Assembly (NCBI GenBank): GCA_964536965.1
Contig: CAZIAL010000006.1
Location: forward strand, 33,520 to 97,519
Origin: JACMQW01 sp964536965
Lineage (GTDB): Bacteria > Bdellovibrionota > UBA1018
Direction of reading: 5' to 3'
Length of the DNA: 64,000 bases
The notes under the pieces: model-generated
Seen by the model: only the letters and a program-made list of their open reading frames with translations
What the model was told of the DNA's origin: nothing
The model's database searches: none
Part shown: positions 8,578 through 17,249 of the stretch, piece by piece
Position numbering within the stretch: the stretch's first letter is position 1
How the letters are laid out: each line of letters begins with the position of its first letter
Translations under genes and position numbers: made by a program

Positions 8578-9605
8578 GGGTTCTGGTTACGGGTGCGGGG
8601 AGTGGCGTGGGCCAGGGGATCCACAAGGCGCTTCGGATCTCGAATCTGCCGGTGACCATCGTCGGCGCGGATATCGCCCCGATGAATTCGGCTCTTTTCA
8701 GAGCAGACGAGGTCGTCCAGATTCCGCGAGTGGAATCTCCCGGGGCCCTGGATCAGATGATTTCTGCCATCCAGCGAGCGAAGGTCCGAGTCGTCATGAT
8801 CGGTTCCGAGTTCGATCTCGAATTCTTCTCGAATCATCGACCAGCGATCGAGAGGGCTACCGGCGCACACGTCATCGTTTCGAAGCCCGAAGTCGTCAAG
8901 ATCTCAAACGATAAGTGGCTGACCGCTGAGTTCCTTCGCCAACATGGTATTTCCCACCCCAAATCCTACTGTCCGGAGGACCTAGAAGACGCGATTACAG
9001 TCGCCCGGTCGTGGGGATACCCGTTCGTTTTGAAGACTCGCTCGGGTACATCGAGCCGGCACGTGCATGTCATCAACGACGAACCGACGCTGTCGCGACT
9101 TTACGAGAGCGTGCCGAAACCGCTGCTTCAGGAAATGATCGCGCGCCCGAGCTCCGAACTCGGTTCCGAATTCACCTGCAGCGTCTTCAAAACCCGGGAT
9201 GGCCGGATATTGGGCCCATTTGTCGCGCGCCGCACGCTTCGGGGAGGAAGCTCCTGGACAATCGAGGTCTGCGACGTACCTGAGATCCATCCTCTGATGC
9301 TTGATATCGGCCGGAACCTCGACTTCTCCGCCTCGCTGAACGTGCAGCTGATGATCGGTCCGAAGGGTCCGATGCCGTTCGAATTCAACGCTCGGTTTTC
9401 GGGAACTACCGCCGTGCGCGCTCATTTCGGCTTCAACGAACCGATGATGGCGTTACGTGACTTACTCGGTTTGGAAATCGCTCCCCCCGCGATTCGTCGC
9501 GGAATCGCCATGCGGTATCTGGAAGAGGTCTTCGTCGAGGAGGCCTCGGTCCTGGACGTGCAGTTCGATAACTTCCCCAAAGGGCAGGTACGGCCTTGGT
9601 TTTGA
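8565..9605 (+). CDS. ATP-grasp ligase of the CarB-like kind
   Basis: 346 residues. A Rossmann-like pre-ATP-grasp domain comes first (VLVTGAGSGVGQGIHKAL), then the ATP-grasp fold. FVLKTRSGTSSRHV is the nucleotide lid, and PFEFNARFSGTT near residue 270 supplies the metal-binding Glu/Asn/Arg. Enzymes of this group join a carboxylate to an amine or thiol through an acyl phosphate. In a nonulosonate operon it could attach an amino acid or other acyl group to the sugar, or activate the sugar's own carboxylate. Neither is shown. An excellent GGGAGGAGG site precedes the ATG inside the PHP gene. It is followed by an SDR gene that overlaps its last codons. Confidence 0.8.
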   Translation: MENVRVLVTGAGSGVGQGIHKALRISNLPVTIVGADIAPMNSALFRADEVVQIPRVESPGALDQMISAIQRAKVRVVMIGSEFDLEFFSNHRPAIERATGAHVIVSKPEVVKISNDKWLTAEFLRQHGISHPKSYCPEDLEDAITVARSWGYPFVLKTRSGTSSRHVHVINDEPTLSRLYESVPKPLLQEMIARPSSELGSEFTCSVFKTRDGRILGPFVARRTLRGGSSWTIEVCDVPEIHPLMLDIGRNLDFSASLNVQLMIGPKGPMPFEFNARFSGTTAVRAHFGFNEPMMALRDLLGLEIAPPAIRRGIAMRYLEEVFVEEASVLDVQFDNFPKGQVRPWF

Positions 9606-10513
9606 GATCGATCGCCGTCACCGGCGTGTCCGGAGTTTTAGGACGCGCACTTCTTTCTTCCGCCAAAAAAGAGAGTATCGGGGTTCGCGCGTTTTCACGC
9701 ACGCTTCCGACCGCACCCGCCCCTTCCATTTCATGGACGGAATGGAATCTCGTAGAAGAACGTTCCGTCGATCAAGTGGCCGACCTGATTGGGACGCCGG
9801 ACGCGATCATCCATGCGGGGGCGGCCGTCCCTGCGCCTGGTGAACGCGAAAACCGGATGCAGATCTTCGACGCCAACCTGAGAGCGTCGTTCACTATCGC
9901 GGAATACGCGCTTCGCGCCGGTATCCCGATGGTATTCATCTCCGGCGCGACCGTCTATGAGCGGCCGAACGAGACGCGGATCCACGAGGATGATCCGAAA
10001 ACGGGGCACGGAGATTTCGGGTTCTACGGGTATTCTAAGCACCTCGCGGAAACTGCGATGAGTTATCTCGTCCATGAGGGTCTCCAGCTCGTTACGCTGC
10101 GGCCGTCTTCGATCTACGGTCCGGGAATGCATCCGAGCCGTCGCCTACCCAGACTGATCGCGCACGCTCAGCAGGACGAGGAACTGAGAATCTCGCCGCC
10201 GTTCGAGGATCGCGTCGATCTGGTATTCGCGGCCGATGTCGCGGACGCCTGTTTTCTGGCGCTACGAAAAGGCGCGTGGGGGACGTTCAATATCGGTAGC
10301 GGATGCGCGCCGACCATGCTCGAAGTCGCCGAAACGGTCGTGCGCGCAGTGGGGAAAGGTCGCGTCGTGACCGAGGGGGGAACGACGGCGAGTCGTCCGA
10401 CCTTGAGGTTCGACTTGGATTTCGGGAAGGCCTCGAAGACGTTCGGTTACGAACCGCGATACCCGTTCGAAGACGGATTGAGGGAGATGTTGAAAGAGGG
10501 CATCCATGAATAG
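9596..10513 (+). CDS. NAD(P)-dependent epimerase/dehydratase (extended SDR) in the nonulosonate operon
   Basis: 305 residues from TTG 9596. A second TTG at 9602 overlaps the ATP-grasp stop and is equally possible; no ATG fits. AVTGVSGVLGRALL is the NAD(P)-binding glycine motif. ISGATVYE provides the catalytic Ser/Thr region, FYGYSKHLAE the YxxxK pair, and LRPSSIYGPGM follows as usual. It acts on a sugar nucleotide or sugar intermediate, as a reductase or epimerase. Position between the ATP-grasp and neuA2 suggests that it tailors the second nonulosonate. The end overlaps neuA2 by 8 nt. Confidence 0.8.
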   Translation: MVLRSIAVTGVSGVLGRALLSSAKKESIGVRAFSRTLPTAPAPSISWTEWNLVEERSVDQVADLIGTPDAIIHAGAAVPAPGERENRMQIFDANLRASFTIAEYALRAGIPMVFISGATVYERPNETRIHEDDPKTGHGDFGFYGYSKHLAETAMSYLVHEGLQLVTLRPSSIYGPGMHPSRRLPRLIAHAQQDEELRISPPFEDRVDLVFAADVADACFLALRKGAWGTFNIGSGCAPTMLEVAETVVRAVGKGRVVTEGGTTASRPTLRFDLDFGKASKTFGYEPRYPFEDGLREMLKEGIHE

Positions 10514-11195
10514 AGGCAAGATTCTCGGAATCATTCCCGCACGCGGCGGCTCGAAAGGGATCCCTCGCAAGAATCTCTTTCCGGTCATGGGAAAGCCGCT
10601 CATCGAATACACCATCTCCGCTGCACATCACTCGAAATTGATCGACCGTACGATCGTGTCGACCGATGATAGTGAGATCCGTGAGAACGCCATCCGGCTC
10701 GGTTGCGATGTACCTTTTTTGCGACCAGCCGAGCTCGCACGCGATGATACGCCGGGGATCGATCCCGTGTTCCACGCCATGAACCAGCTGCCCGAGTTCG
10801 AATGGATCGTGCTTCTGCAGCCGACGTCCCCTTTGCGCACCTCCGAGGACATAGACCGATGCATCGAACTCGCGCTCACTCGTCGAGTTTCGTCGGTCAG
10901 CGTCTGTGCAGTTACTGAAAATCCCTTCCATATGTTTTTCGGTGACCCCGACGGGAAGCTTCGCTCGGTCCTTCCTGCGGAAATGCGGCCGGCCCGCCGT
11001 CAGGATTGCCCTCCGATCTACCGTTTAAATGGGGCGATTTACGTGGCAAATCGTGACTCAATCAGTCGTAACCATTCGTTGATGGATTCCGATACGATCG
11101 GGTACGTAATGCCACGAGAGCGCTCTATCGACATTGATGAGGAAGAAGATATACGGGTAGTAGAGCGTTTTTTAGCGAGTAGCTCGAAGGGGTGA
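10506..11195 (+). CDS. neuA: CMP-nonulosonic acid synthetase (NeuA family, copy 2)
   Basis: 229 residues. IIPARGGSKGIPRKNLF is the CTP-binding loop. VSTDDSEI, LLQPTSPLRTSEDI, RRQDCPPIYRLNGAIY and the DIDEEEDI metal-binding acidic stretch follow in the order expected for CMP-sialate synthetases without the acetylhydrolase domain. It activates the product of neuB2. AGAGGG sits five bases before the ATG within the preceding SDR gene. The two synthetases in the window are clearly different sequences, matching the two NeuB and two NeuC copies. Confidence 0.9.
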   Translation: MNRGKILGIIPARGGSKGIPRKNLFPVMGKPLIEYTISAAHHSKLIDRTIVSTDDSEIRENAIRLGCDVPFLRPAELARDDTPGIDPVFHAMNQLPEFEWIVLLQPTSPLRTSEDIDRCIELALTRRVSSVSVCAVTENPFHMFFGDPDGKLRSVLPAEMRPARRQDCPPIYRLNGAIYVANRDSISRNHSLMDSDTIGYVMPRERSIDIDEEEDIRVVERFLASSSKG

Positions 11196-11198
11196 TTT

Positions 11199-12266
11199 TT
11201 GAAGCGCGCGTGCATTTCGCCAGTCGCATCCATACTTGAAACGATTCAGACGCTGGATCGCGAAGGTCTGCAGATCGGTCTCGTCGTGGATGAGGCAGGC
11301 GTCCTGCTGGGGACCGTGACGGACGGTGACGTCCGTCGTGGCCTGCTTCGCGGTCTTCCCCTGACGTCCAGGGTAACGGAAGTCATGAATCGAGAACCGA
11401 AGACCATCGCCGAGACGGTCGGACGCAAGGAAACCATACGGATGATGCAAAATTTGAAGTTGCGTCACCTTCCGGTTGTTGACGAGTACCGCAGGATCAT
11501 TCGGGTCGAAGTCCTAGACGAGTTACTGACTCCCGAACGTCGCCCTAACCCGGTTCTGATCATGGCCGGGGGACAGGGAACGCGTCTGCGTCCGCTGACG
11601 GAAGATTGTCCGAAGCCATTACTGAACGTGGGAGGTCAGCCCATCCTCGAGACGATCCTGACCCACCTGGCGGATTTCGGGTTTCATGAGTTTCACATCG
11701 CCATCCATTACCGTGGAGACATGATCCGCGACTATTTCGGGAACGGTTCCAAATGGGGACTGAACATTCAGTACCTCGAAGAGAACGAACAACTTGGCAC
11801 CGCAGGCGCCATCAGTCTTCTCCCTAAACCGACCTCCCCGTACCCGGTACTGGTCATGAACGGGGATTTGCTGACGAAGATGAACTTCGGGCAGCTGATG
11901 GACTTCCATGCTGAGCACCAGTCCGTCGCAACGATGTGCATTCGCGAGTTCGATTTCCGGGTGCCTTACGGAGTTGTTCGGTTACAGGACGAAGCACTGC
12001 TGAGTATCGACGAGAAGCCCGTTCATAAATTCTTCGTGAACGCGGGGATCTATGTTGTCGACCCCGAGGTGTACAGCGGCGTCGAAAAAGGCGTACGCGT
12101 CGATATGCCAGATCTTTTCCGGAAGGCGATCGAGAATAAAAAGAAGGTCTCGGCATTTCCGATTCGGGAATACTGGCTCGATATCGGCCAGCCGGATGAT
12201 TTCGCGCGCGCCAATGGGGAATTCACCCAATTCTTCAAGGGTCCTAAAGATCCGGAGTCCGACTAG
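11199..12266 (+). CDS. ptmE: CBS-domain sugar-1-phosphate nucleotidyltransferase (PtmE type)
   Basis: 355 residues. Two CBS motifs (about 5-110, with GTVTDGDVRRGLLRG and HLPVVDEYRRIIRV) precede a RmlA-like nucleotidyltransferase. That domain shows IMAGGQGTRLRPLTEDCPKP, VMNGDLLTK and YWLDIGQPDDF. This architecture is that of Campylobacter PtmE, which makes GDP-glucosamine for legionaminic acid. That ties the operon to a GDP-linked pathway starting with LegB at its other end. The start is TTG 11199, with AAGGGG overlapping the neuA2 stop six bases upstream; no ATG precedes the first CBS repeat. It meets the minus-strand gene tail to tail with a 23-nt overlap. Confidence 0.82.
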   Translation: MKRACISPVASILETIQTLDREGLQIGLVVDEAGVLLGTVTDGDVRRGLLRGLPLTSRVTEVMNREPKTIAETVGRKETIRMMQNLKLRHLPVVDEYRRIIRVEVLDELLTPERRPNPVLIMAGGQGTRLRPLTEDCPKPLLNVGGQPILETILTHLADFGFHEFHIAIHYRGDMIRDYFGNGSKWGLNIQYLEENEQLGTAGAISLLPKPTSPYPVLVMNGDLLTKMNFGQLMDFHAEHQSVATMCIREFDFRVPYGVVRLQDEALLSIDEKPVHKFFVNAGIYVVDPEVYSGVEKGVRVDMPDLFRKAIENKKKVSAFPIREYWLDIGQPDDFARANGEFTQFFKGPKDPESD

Positions 12267-13671
12267 GACGCAGCAAGTCTTCGGCACTGCGGATGATACG
12301 CTCGGCACTCTGGCCATCGAACGGCGCCAGCTCGCACTGGCCTTGGATCTGCAGAGTTTCAATCGCTCGGTAATACTCGGGATCCTGAATCAGCTGAGAG
12401 AGGCGCTCCGGAAACTTTTCTTTCGCGTTTATCTTCAGGACTCCGGGGAAATCGTCGAACGTATTCGCGTCGATGCCGTAAAAATCGACAGTAATGGTAG
12501 GAATTCCGCATAGTACCGCCCACTCGATCGTCGAAGAATAGGCCGCGACGAAGATGTCCGCCGCTCCGATCAGGTCCTTGGTCGACCGGCTGGAGATTCG
12601 GCAATGGAACTTGGATTCGAGGTATTCGTACTTTTGGCGAACCATTCTCGGGTGAAGCGAGAGCACCAAGTTCTGACCCTGATCCGCCATCGACCCGACC
12701 AAGTAGTCGATTTCTTGCCAGTGATCCTCCCAGCTACAAATTCCGTGTTCCGCAAGCTGCGGTACTGCGAGTAAAAGGATTTTGCGATCGGACACGAAGG
12801 CGTTTTCCGAAATGAGTGCTGCCCGGTTCACGGCGAGGTTGGAGCGAGCGTGAAAGAGCGAGTCGTGTACGGGATGGCCCGTAACCACGATCTTTTCCGC
12901 GGGAGTCCCATCTCTGATGAGACGCCGAGCGGTGCCGAATCCGTCTGCGCAGACCCGGTCGCTGAGCCCGCCGCCCATGCCCCATGGCTTAGGTGGAAGG
13001 ACGCCGGCGTCGTCGAGCGCTCGCGTAGCCGGTGCATCCATGTAGAGCATTTTCCCGTGTTTCGACGGATAGACCTGATCGGGAAGGTTTTCCGAGATCC
13101 ATTTCTTCCACCCGGGCGAATCCACCGAGTCCATGAGATAAACCGGCCGGGTCTTTCGGGTGAATACCATTCCATCGGCGTCCGGATTCGCGATCGGCGG
13201 CACCACTGACGGAATGCCGAGCCGCCGGCAAGCTTTCAGTGCGGCAATCTGGAACGTGACGAGACGATCCGAAGAGATAAAGATCCATGCCGGACGAATC
13301 GATGCGAGCAGTGATTCGGCATGCTCGCAGTAACGAAACATCATCTTCCGGATCGCAGCCCTCCTCAGCTGACTCTCGAGCGAACCGAAGTCCGAATGGT
13401 GACGTTTGCCGAGGAGAACGTGATGCAGCTTGATGACGAAGGTGTCCCATAGCTGACCGAGAGCGTAGGAGTTCCGCCTACCGACTTCCACACGACGAAA
13501 TTGGCCTCCCATTTTCTCGACGTCCTCCCGGAATTTAACCAAGGAGGGATTCGTGATCAGGAACTCGACTCCGTACCCTTTGGCGAACGTCGCGGTCGCG
13601 AGCGGAAACATCGCGTCCATATCCTTGGCGACTTCGGGAAGAAAAAGCACGACTGAGCGAGCCGGGTTCAT
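12244..13671 (-). CDS. GT-B-fold polysaccharide biosynthesis protein (CDP-glycerol transferase/2-epimerase-like)
   Basis: 475 residues from ATG 13671, which lies in an ATGA overlap with the upstream gene. The frame stays open for 66 more codons upstream, but those overlap the neighbour and look non-coding. LLLAVPQLAEHG, LVLSLHPRM and the phosphate-site-like AAYSSTIEWAVLCGIPTI are the features of GT-B proteins related to capsule transferases, CDP-glycerol glycerophosphotransferases and UDP-GlcNAc 2-epimerases. No signal or membrane segment is visible. It likely forms a pair with the next minus-strand gene upstream. Whether it is a glycosyltransferase, a phosphotransferase or an epimerase cannot be settled from motifs. 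Confidence 0.65.
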   Translation of the reverse strand: MNPARSVVLFLPEVAKDMDAMFPLATATFAKGYGVEFLITNPSLVKFREDVEKMGGQFRRVEVGRRNSYALGQLWDTFVIKLHHVLLGKRHHSDFGSLESQLRRAAIRKMMFRYCEHAESLLASIRPAWIFISSDRLVTFQIAALKACRRLGIPSVVPPIANPDADGMVFTRKTRPVYLMDSVDSPGWKKWISENLPDQVYPSKHGKMLYMDAPATRALDDAGVLPPKPWGMGGGLSDRVCADGFGTARRLIRDGTPAEKIVVTGHPVHDSLFHARSNLAVNRAALISENAFVSDRKILLLAVPQLAEHGICSWEDHWQEIDYLVGSMADQGQNLVLSLHPRMVRQKYEYLESKFHCRISSRSTKDLIGAADIFVAAYSSTIEWAVLCGIPTITVDFYGIDANTFDDFPGVLKINAKEKFPERLSQLIQDPEYYRAIETLQIQGQCELAPFDGQSAERIIRSAEDLLRPSRTPDL

Positions 13672-14954
13672 TGCGCTTCCATTTCCTTCAGCACCTTCGA
13701 CCAGCGCGCGACTCGGTTTGATACTTCGAGCTCTGAAAAGTCGTCCAACTCGTGAAAATTTCCCGAAAACAGCCGCCGGTGCCCTCGGAATCGGTTTACG
13801 AGTTCCCGGAGGTTCAAAGGCCGCGCGGCGATTTTCGCTTTGGGCACCGATGGCGGGGAGTCTAGCCATGCGCGAATCTGCGCTAAGATGCCCTGGATCG
13901 CGTCACCTCTCGGGAGCATCTTCTGGGTCGCCCAATCGCGAAGAGCTCGCGAAGAGTCGTTGCGATCGCCCAGGGATTTCACGCGTGCTTCGAATTCCTC
14001 CCGCGTCCGGACCTTAGGTACGAGATGATGCCAGTCGGCCGCGTAGGAAGTCGGCGCGTCGAAAATTTCGGCCCCGATGATATCTTTCTCCGCGACGGAT
14101 GCTTCGATCAGCGTCGTACTGTAAGCGGAAAGAAGGCCGTCGCATGCCAAGATCCAGTCCCGTGCTGATTCCTCCTTGATAAAGTGCATGGCGGGGTGGA
14201 GGTCCGGAACCTTCTGTTTGGCGAATGCGAACAGGTGGCTCGTTTTGGTGGCGGGTCGGGGACGGATGATGACGGTCGTACCGTTCGCTGCTGCCCGGGA
14301 GCTCCAGGAGATGAGCTCCGCTAAGCAGCGACGCGAATAATCACGCAGCGATTCCAATTCGCTCGCATCGGCACCGAGCGTTTCGAGGTTCCGAATATGC
14401 TCGTCGCTGAAAAAAGCATATTTCTGATCCTCGGGAAAAAGGAGCCACTTCGTGCCGACGTCGAGCGAATACTTTCGCGCCAACTCTGCGCGAGTCGGGT
14501 AGAAAGCCGAATAAGGCGGTTGGTAGAGGCCGTACACCGGATTCCCGGTGACAAGTATGTGGGTCGGGTTAACCCCGCCCATCGTCAGGAAATCTTTGAA
14601 GAACTCGCCCCACGCGAGATGGAAGACCGACTCCCGCGCGTAGGGGTCCCCTGGGACCCGCGTTTTCGCGCTCGCGGGAGAGAGAAGTTGTTCAAATGAA
14701 AGCGTGAAAAATACGGCTCTTTTCCAGCGAGTGACGAGTTCGTGAATCCCCTGGTCGGCACTTCGGTAAAAAAACGGCAGTACGACGATTTCAGGTTCGG
14801 GTTCTCTCAGCGTCGAATCCAGGTCTCGATAAAATTGGCGAATTTCGACGACGATGCCGGTCTTTTCGAGCGCCGCTTTCGCCAAACAAGCCAGATCGAG
14901 TTCTCGCGCGACGTGCTCGACGAACCAAACGACTCGTTTCGGGCATGAGGTCAT
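13668..14954 (-). CDS. Surface carbohydrate biosynthesis protein, GT-B-like
   Basis: 428 residues. The N-terminus (VVWFVEHVARELDLACL) and the central segments VTGNPVYGL, LLFPEDQKYAFF, VIIRPRPATK and GLLSAYSTTLIEASVAEKD give the pattern of GT-B-like 'surface carbohydrate biosynthesis' proteins often found beside nonulosonate genes. The SAYSTTLIEA stretch corresponds to the nucleotide-phosphate binding loop. It could be the transferase that adds a nonulosonic acid, but this rests on position only. The start overlaps the stop of the upstream methyltransferase (ATGA), and its end overlaps the next gene the same way, so the three form one operon reading left. Confidence 0.6.
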   Translation of the reverse strand: MTSCPKRVVWFVEHVARELDLACLAKAALEKTGIVVEIRQFYRDLDSTLREPEPEIVVLPFFYRSADQGIHELVTRWKRAVFFTLSFEQLLSPASAKTRVPGDPYARESVFHLAWGEFFKDFLTMGGVNPTHILVTGNPVYGLYQPPYSAFYPTRAELARKYSLDVGTKWLLFPEDQKYAFFSDEHIRNLETLGADASELESLRDYSRRCLAELISWSSRAAANGTTVIIRPRPATKTSHLFAFAKQKVPDLHPAMHFIKEESARDWILACDGLLSAYSTTLIEASVAEKDIIGAEIFDAPTSYAADWHHLVPKVRTREEFEARVKSLGDRNDSSRALRDWATQKMLPRGDAIQGILAQIRAWLDSPPSVPKAKIAARPLNLRELVNRFRGHRRLFSGNFHELDDFSELEVSNRVARWSKVLKEMEAQ

Positions 14955-15961
14955 TTTCGGGCCGGTTTTCGCGCAATGATTCGCAGGTTTTTCCCGTATC
15001 CACCCGCATTGATGAAAAATTGGAGCGGATCTAGAATTGACCGGATCGCGTTCTGGTCCTTCTTATGGATCTCCTCCTGCTGCCAGACGTAGTCGATGAG
15101 ATCCATACCTTCGGTAACGACGTATTCAACCGCGAGTCCGCGCCGGCGCATAAAGTCCGATATGGTAGTGATGTTAAAATAGGTAAGGTGATGAGTAGGC
15201 CAGATGAAATGCGCGTCCGTACCCATGAGCATCCGTGAGGCCGAATCATAATTTGGCACATAGACAAAAAGAATGCCGCCCGGCCGTAAAAGACTCACGG
15301 CGTGTTCGACGATACCTCCGGGATCGTGGATGTGTTCTAGGACATCGAAGAGCGAGATTGCATCAAAGGTTTCAGCTCCCAGCGGAACCGACTGAAGTTT
15401 CCCTTGGATGAGATTGAGTTCCCGCGAGCGCCCAAATTCCACTGCGTCTGGATTCATTTCGACGCCCGTTGCATCCCATCCGGCGTCTCTGGCGGCCTCG
15501 ACAACGAAGCCAGTCGCGCATCCGACATCGAGATATTTGGGTCGCAGAGAATCCGGTAACCATCGCTTCATGATCTCGACACGTTCATTCCCAAAACGTT
15601 TTACGCGATACTCATGGCTCGTAACGACCAACGATTTTACAATCTCGCTGTATTCTTTCGAACGATAGATTTCTTCATAATGCTCTTGGTTAAAGAGTGG
15701 AGTTACATAGACGAGACTGCAGATCCGACAGCGAACGGCATCGAGATGGTCTTTGCTCAGTTCGTGGATGGAATCGTCCGATCCGCAGTTCGGACAACTT
15801 TGGTGGATCAAAAAGTCGGTCGGTATTTTCCCGTGTTTCTGGATGAGCGTGTCGATGGGATGGCTTCTTTTCGCCATGAGCTCACCGTATGAGCCTTTTG
15901 GGCGGAGTTTTTCCACGTCGACGGGAATGTACTCCGCAAAGTTTCGGTACTCGATTTTCAT
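14951..15961 (-). CDS. SAM-dependent methyltransferase with N-terminal zinc finger
   Basis: 336 residues. A four-cysteine knuckle (CPNCGS then CRICSLVYV, about 55-80) precedes a class I SAM domain. That domain has YLDVGCATGFVVEAA, TGVEMNPDA, ISLFDVLEHIHDPGG and VYVPNYDSA. The layout is that of the Methyltransf_23-type proteins common in O-antigen loci, and it lacks the extra C-terminal domain of the C-methyltransferases elsewhere in this window. It is the first gene of the three-gene leftward operon. About 124 bp separate it from the divergent UDP-galactopyranose mutase gene. The methyl acceptor is unknown. Confidence 0.8.
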   Translation of the reverse strand: MKIEYRNFAEYIPVDVEKLRPKGSYGELMAKRSHPIDTLIQKHGKIPTDFLIHQSCPNCGSDDSIHELSKDHLDAVRCRICSLVYVTPLFNQEHYEEIYRSKEYSEIVKSLVVTSHEYRVKRFGNERVEIMKRWLPDSLRPKYLDVGCATGFVVEAARDAGWDATGVEMNPDAVEFGRSRELNLIQGKLQSVPLGAETFDAISLFDVLEHIHDPGGIVEHAVSLLRPGGILFVYVPNYDSASRMLMGTDAHFIWPTHHLTYFNITTISDFMRRRGLAVEYVVTEGMDLIDYVWQQEEIHKKDQNAIRSILDPLQFFINAGGYGKNLRIIARKPARK

Positions 15962-16085
15962 GTTTCGGTCTTACCTTAGACCCTGAAAACCGCAAATTGG
16001 AGAGTCGGAGAGATAGCGTTAGTGCAGCGCGGCATTCGGCAATAGTGGTGGAGTTTTGCGGGTTCCGGGAATAAATAGGTTCTCA
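15962..16085. promoter_or_regulatory. Divergent intergenic region between methyltransferase and UDP-galactopyranose mutase genes
   Basis: This 124-nt gap must hold the starts of two transcripts pointing away from each other. I see no convincing -35/-10 pair on either strand. On the plus strand AGG at 16077-16079 provides a ribosome site six bases before ATG 16086. No hairpin of note is visible. Confidence 0.4.
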
Positions 16086-17189
16086 ATGAAAAAGGCGACG
16101 ATCATCGGTGGTGGTTTTGCGGGTTGTACTTGGGCCCATATTCTCGGGAATAAAGGTTGGGAGGTCACCCTGATCGAATCAGCCGATGTCCTGGGCGGAG
16201 GTTGCCGAACCCTTTATTGGGGTGGCCACCCTTATACCTACGGCCCTAGACATCTCTTTACTCCGCATGGGTATGTCTATGATTGGCTCCATGAACGTGT
16301 ACCACAGCGCCGATTAGACCATTACCTGCTGACCTATGTGGAGCGAGATGGAGAGTTCTATAGTTACCCAATCCACGCCGACGATATCGAGAAAATGCCG
16401 GATGTTGCGAAAATCCGGGATGAACTTGCTAGACGGCCCGACGTTGCATCGGCCCGGAACTTCGAAGAAGGCTGGATTTACTCGGTCGGACCGACGCTCT
16501 ATGATAAGTATGTAAAGAGTTACTCGAAGAAGATGTGGCAGCTGCCCGATAACTCGCTCATCACGGATTTCCGTTTCGACGGTAAGGGCATCCAAATCCA
16601 GAACGGCACACATCAGGTTCGCAAAGATTGGCACGTCTCTTATCCGACGAAGCTGAATGGATGGGACGATTTCTTCGAAATTGCCCGCGCGACTCCGAAC
16701 GTGAAAACGATGCTCAACACGCGGATAGAAGCATTCGATGTCGAGAAGTCTGCAGTAAAAATAAAGGGCGAGTGGCTGAAAAGCGATATCCTCGTGAGTT
16801 CGATCTCTCCCGATACGCTAATGGACCAATGTTACGGCGAACTGAAGTATGTCGGTCGGGATTTCATGACCCTCGTCCTTCCCGTGAAGCAAGTGATCCC
16901 CGACCCGACTTTTTTCATCCACTACGCCAATCAAGAACAATTTACCCGCGTGGTAGAGTACAAAAAATTGACCGGTTACGAATCCAATTCAACTCTATTA
17001 GGAATTGAGATTCCATCGTTCAAGAATAAACTCTATCCCTATCCGACAAAGGATCAGCAAGACCTTGCGGACCGTTATTTCAAGGACTTCCCGGACCACG
17101 TCTATTCGGTTGGCCGCATGGGGAATTACCGATACCGCGATATCGCAAATATCGTGGAAGAGGCACTGGCGAAGACAAAAGATCTATAA
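16086..17189 (+). CDS. glf: UDP-galactopyranose mutase
   Basis: 367 residues, the normal length. IIGGGFAGCTWAHIL is the FAD-binding GxGxxG motif at the N-terminus, with LIESADVLGGGCRT after it. The C-terminal VYSVGRMGNYRYRDI is the conserved Glf flavin/substrate motif. The enzyme interconverts UDP-galactopyranose and UDP-galactofuranose through a flavin-sugar adduct, so the polymer probably contains Galf. ATG 16086 with AGG six bases upstream is preferred over an in-frame TTG at 16056. It stands alone on the plus strand between two leftward operons, which suggests its own promoter in the 124-bp gap before it. Confidence 0.9.
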   Translation: MKKATIIGGGFAGCTWAHILGNKGWEVTLIESADVLGGGCRTLYWGGHPYTYGPRHLFTPHGYVYDWLHERVPQRRLDHYLLTYVERDGEFYSYPIHADDIEKMPDVAKIRDELARRPDVASARNFEEGWIYSVGPTLYDKYVKSYSKKMWQLPDNSLITDFRFDGKGIQIQNGTHQVRKDWHVSYPTKLNGWDDFFEIARATPNVKTMLNTRIEAFDVEKSAVKIKGEWLKSDILVSSISPDTLMDQCYGELKYVGRDFMTLVLPVKQVIPDPTFFIHYANQEQFTRVVEYKKLTGYESNSTLLGIEIPSFKNKLYPYPTKDQQDLADRYFKDFPDHVYSVGRMGNYRYRDIANIVEEALAKTKDL

Positions 17190-17215
17190 AAAATCGAGTG
17201 GGATCCAATTCCCAC
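17188..17215 (-). terminator. Rho-independent terminator for the leftward 17-27 kb operon
   Basis: The inverted repeat GTGGGA-N6-TCCCAC lies at 17198-17215. Read on the minus strand it is followed after a few bases by a run of six T (complement of A at 17188-17193), the standard intrinsic terminator form. It lies 35 nt beyond the stop of the SGNH gene and overlaps the stop codon of glf on the other strand. Confidence 0.7.
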
Positions 17216-17249
17216 GCAACCTAGGAGTCGGCGGTCGCTGGTTTGGGAT

